Below are positions 61,783-64,000 of a stretch of DNA of 64,000 nt, one piece after another (positions within the stretch are counted from its first letter, which is position 1; the number at the start of each line of letters is the position of its first letter). Under the pieces are notes generated by a model. The model was not told the DNA's origin. It searched no databases and worked only from the letters and a program-made list of their open reading frames with translations. This stretch comes from Flavivirga spongiicola (GTDB lineage: Bacteria; Bacteroidota; Bacteroidia; Flavobacteriales; Flavobacteriaceae), in contig NZ_JAUOEO010000001.1 in NCBI RefSeq assembly GCF_030540825.1, positions 2,267,001 through 2,331,000 on the forward strand, read 5' to 3'. The translations under genes were made by a program, and so were the position numbers.

Positions 61783-64000
61783 ATTAAATCCAGAATATTT
61801 GTTCTTATGTCTTGCTCTCCAAGCTTATTGTTGGCCATTGTTGGATAGACCCTATTTGATAAAAAAACATATAATAGACCAGTATCTGGATCAGCCCATG
61901 TATAAGTGCCGGTAAAACCAGAATGACCAAAACTATTTGCAGTAGCGTATTTGCTACTGGCTTTGTCTTCTGGATTTAGTTGAGGTTTGTCGAAACCAAG
62001 CCCTCTTCTTATACTATCTTTTTCGTAATATCTGTAGTTAAATTTATGTATGGTTTTTGGTTCAAAATATCTTTTTCCACCATAATAACCGGCTTGCAAA
62101 TACATTTGCATCATTTTAGCGATATCATTTGAATTGGCAAAAAGTCCTGCATTACCACTTACACCATTCATCATAGCGGCTCCCATATCATGAACATGAC
62201 CTTGAAGTGTTTGATTTCTATAATAATCATCTATTTCTGAAGGCACAATTTCAGATTTACTAAACTTTTTTAGCGGATTGTAAGTTAGAGATGTTGCTCC
62301 TAAAGGTTTATAGAAGTTCTCGTTATTTAGATAATCCATTTCCTTATGGTAAGTATCTTTTATATACTTCTTAAATAAGTAAAAAATTAAACCGCTGTAT
62401 TTATAGCCGGCTTCAGATCGCTGAGGTGCTTCAGCTATTTTTTTATAGATAGAATCTGTGTACGAATTAATTAAATATAAATCTTCAGCAACTTTTATTG
62501 AAGAATCCTTGCTTTTAACTTTGCTATAATACTTATTAAAAGGGGTTTTGGTAATAGTATCAATAGTTTCCAGATAATAAGGAATCCAGGGTTTTATTTT
62601 ACCAGTGTGTGACAGTGCTTGTTTGATAGTAATAGTATCTTTGTTTGTTCCTTTTAAATAGGGTAATAGATCACCAAGCCTGGTATTTAAATTAAAGAGC
62701 CCCATTTCTTCACTTTTCATGATTAATGGAAGGCCTCCTAATATTTTGGTGACAGAAGCTAAATCGTAAAGATCTGTTACTTTTACTTTTTGCTTTTTAT
62801 TGTAGGTGTGGTAGCCAAAACTTTTATGATAGATTACTTTTCCGTAACGGGCCACTAAAACCTGACCTCCAGGGGCCATCGTTGAATCTACAACCATTTT
62901 TGTAACAGCATCTATTTTAGTAAGCAATTTACTATCCATATCAACAGCTTCTGGAATGGAATAAGAAAGTCTCAATAAATTGGACGTCGTTATACCTGTG
63001 CCTTCCGGAAATATATTTTTAATTGAAACAGGGAGTTTTCCCTTGGTTTCCAATGCTCCAAAAATCATTTGTGCTGAAATTTCCTGTGATACTTTACTAT
63101 TTTGATAGGATACTAAAACTGCATCAATTGTACTAAAATCATTAATGTCTAAAAGTGTATAGGGGCTTGCAAAAACATCTAATATGACTTTATGACCCTT
63201 AGAGATTTCTTGTAACCAAACTAACTCTTCCTCAGACATTTTAAAACGTTTCCAAGGCGTCTTGTTTGATTTATGATAACCTATTATTACAGTATTATAA
63301 GGTTTTAATTTTTGAAGTAAACCAGTTAAGTTTTTATCAGAAATAATATCAACTTGTGCGTATTTTTTCAGTGTATTCATGAAGCTTAAATGGTCGGAAT
63401 CCCCTAATTTAACATAGGCTATTTTGGCTTTGGCTAAATCACGAATAGGAAGTGTTACATTATCATTTTTCACAAGTGTTATGGCTTCTTTCATTAAGGA
63501 TCTATATAATAACTTGTCTTTGGAAGTTATTATATCAGATCGAATCTCTGTCTCTTTTATAGGTTTAAAATTATTTAATCCCACCAAATACTTTGCTTTT
63601 AATATTTTTTGTACAGATTGATTTAAACGTGCTTCACTAATCAAGTTATTTTTAAGGGCATTTTTTATTTTTTTAACAGCTTCCTTTACATCCTCAGGAA
63701 TAAGCAACATGTCATTTCCAGCAAGAAAAGCAGCTAAATCGATATCGCCTGGTTTAGCATAATTAGCGGCCCCTTTCATGTTTAAAGCATCTGTAAAAAT
63801 TAAACCGTTAAAATTCATTTTCTCTTTTAAAAGTTCGGTGACTACTTTATATGAAATTGATGTTGGAACGCCTTTTTTAGGTTCTAAGGATGGCACATTT
63901 AAATGAGCAATCATAACACTTGCTAAATCTGAATCAAATAATTGTCTATAAGGGTATAATTCAATGGAATCTAACCGTTTTAAATTAAAATCTAGAAAAG
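61761..64000 (-). CDS. GH3 beta-N-acetylglucosaminidase/serine-hydrolase fusion, N-terminus beyond window
   Basis: The frame is open to the window edge: codons before the internal ATG at 63914 read LYPYRQLFDSDLASV, so 63914 is not the start. The GH3 part carries AHLNVPSL, PTSISYKVV and the nucleophile motif GLIFTDALNMKGA, then the GH3 C-domain-like region. The C-terminal about 380 residues are a class C beta-lactamase-like hydrolase with DLASVTKILGG (SxxK) and GHSGFTGTYTWADP (HSG). Known flavobacterial fusions of this kind act on peptidoglycan-type sugars. Confidence 0.88.
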   Translation of the reverse strand, partial: FLDFNLKRLDSIELYPYRQLFDSDLASVMIAHLNVPSLEPKKGVPTSISYKVVTELLKEKMNFNGLIFTDALNMKGAANYAKPGDIDLAAFLAGNDMLLIPEDVKEAVKKIKNALKNNLISEARLNQSVQKILKAKYLVGLNNFKPIKETEIRSDIITSKDKLLYRSLMKEAITLVKNDNVTLPIRDLAKAKIAYVKLGDSDHLSFMNTLKKYAQVDIISDKNLTGLLQKLKPYNTVIIGYHKSNKTPWKRFKMSEEELVWLQEISKGHKVILDVFASPYTLLDINDFSTIDAVLVSYQNSKVSQEISAQMIFGALETKGKLPVSIKNIFPEGTGITTSNLLRLSYSIPEAVDMDSKLLTKIDAVTKMVVDSTMAPGGQVLVARYGKVIYHKSFGYHTYNKKQKVKVTDLYDLASVTKILGGLPLIMKSEEMGLFNLNTRLGDLLPYLKGTNKDTITIKQALSHTGKIKPWIPYYLETIDTITKTPFNKYYSKVKSKDSSIKVAEDLYLINSYTDSIYKKIAEAPQRSEAGYKYSGLIFYLFKKYIKDTYHKEMDYLNNENFYKPLGATSLTYNPLKKFSKSEIVPSEIDDYYRNQTLQGHVHDMGAAMMNGVSGNAGLFANSNDIAKMMQMYLQAGYYGGKRYFEPKTIHKFNYRYYEKDSIRRGLGFDKPQLNPEDKASSKYATANSFGHSGFTGTYTWADPDTGLLYVFLSNRVYPTMANNKLGEQDIRTNILDLIYEAIIE

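Noticed and set aside
63424..63621. Antisense small protein within the GH3 gene
   Set aside because: The frame is a shadow of the coding strand, as are the many other open frames opposite real genes; no independent start context or homology.
1..64000. CRISPR array, Cas genes, restriction or phage-defence operon
   Set aside because: No regularly spaced direct repeats and no protein with Cas, REase/MTase or known defence motifs were seen.

Overview
The window reads as a chromosome segment of a marine-type member of the Flavobacteriaceae (Bacteroidota). The basis is low G+C, SusC/SusD pairs with FecR/ECF-sigma regulation, many lipoproteins with SPII signals followed by K or S, TAnnTTTG-type promoter boxes, and the absence of clear Shine-Dalgarno sequences. 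No phage, integrase, transposase or CRISPR array is recognisable.

Layout. (1) 1-17373 is mostly housekeeping: asd (cut by the window edge), mscL, alr-tdk, rsmI-HopJ-like-UDG-like, a YwqK/MORN-like lipoprotein, a CMD-family enzyme, OsmC, a PNGase F-like secreted amidase, recJ, an MFS exporter, lpxH, queD with two tiny membrane-protein genes in front of it, a GNAT-MATE pair and a two-domain universal stress protein. (2) 17847-25593 is a probable iron-uptake operon: DUF6607 protein, TonB-dependent receptor, ankyrin protein, DUF2271 protein, and a PepSY/flavodoxin/ferredoxin-reductase membrane fusion. It sits behind a Fur-box-like palindrome that touches a TAnnTTTG box. (3) 25794-45737 is accessory DNA punctuated by three pieces of one tRNA-Ala(GGC) gene: a 5' half at 25794, an intact copy at 32426 and a decayed 3' half plus terminator at 45652. 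Between the first two pieces lie three TlpA-like thioredoxin-fold proteins, a LytTR scar and a PadR/permease-prefix pair. Between the second and third lies a utilisation locus: ECF sigma, FecR, SusC, SusD and two GH116-type beta-glycosidases. (4) 45850-61136 is a second SusCD locus, whose nine minus-strand genes run in the order FecR, SusC, SusD, two M14 carboxypeptidase lipoproteins, a D-aminoacylase lipoprotein, a glutamate-racemase-like lipoprotein, an FN3 lipoprotein with a possible poly-gamma-glutamate-hydrolase-like domain, and a glutamate/aspartate-type symporter. A divergent ECF sigma gene precedes them. (5) 61137-64000 holds nuclease debris and most of a GH3/serine-hydrolase fusion, cut by the window edge.

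The most interesting system is region 4. All its enzymes fit the external breakdown of a D-glutamate-containing polymer (poly-gamma-glutamate, or gamma-D-Glu peptides from peptidoglycan). They would release D-Glu, racemise it outside the cytoplasm, and import glutamate by a dedicated symporter. The substrate is inferred, not shown. Region 3 is the best evidence for insertion history: the tRNA pieces look like old attachment-site or tandem-tRNA recombination scars around two cargo blocks.
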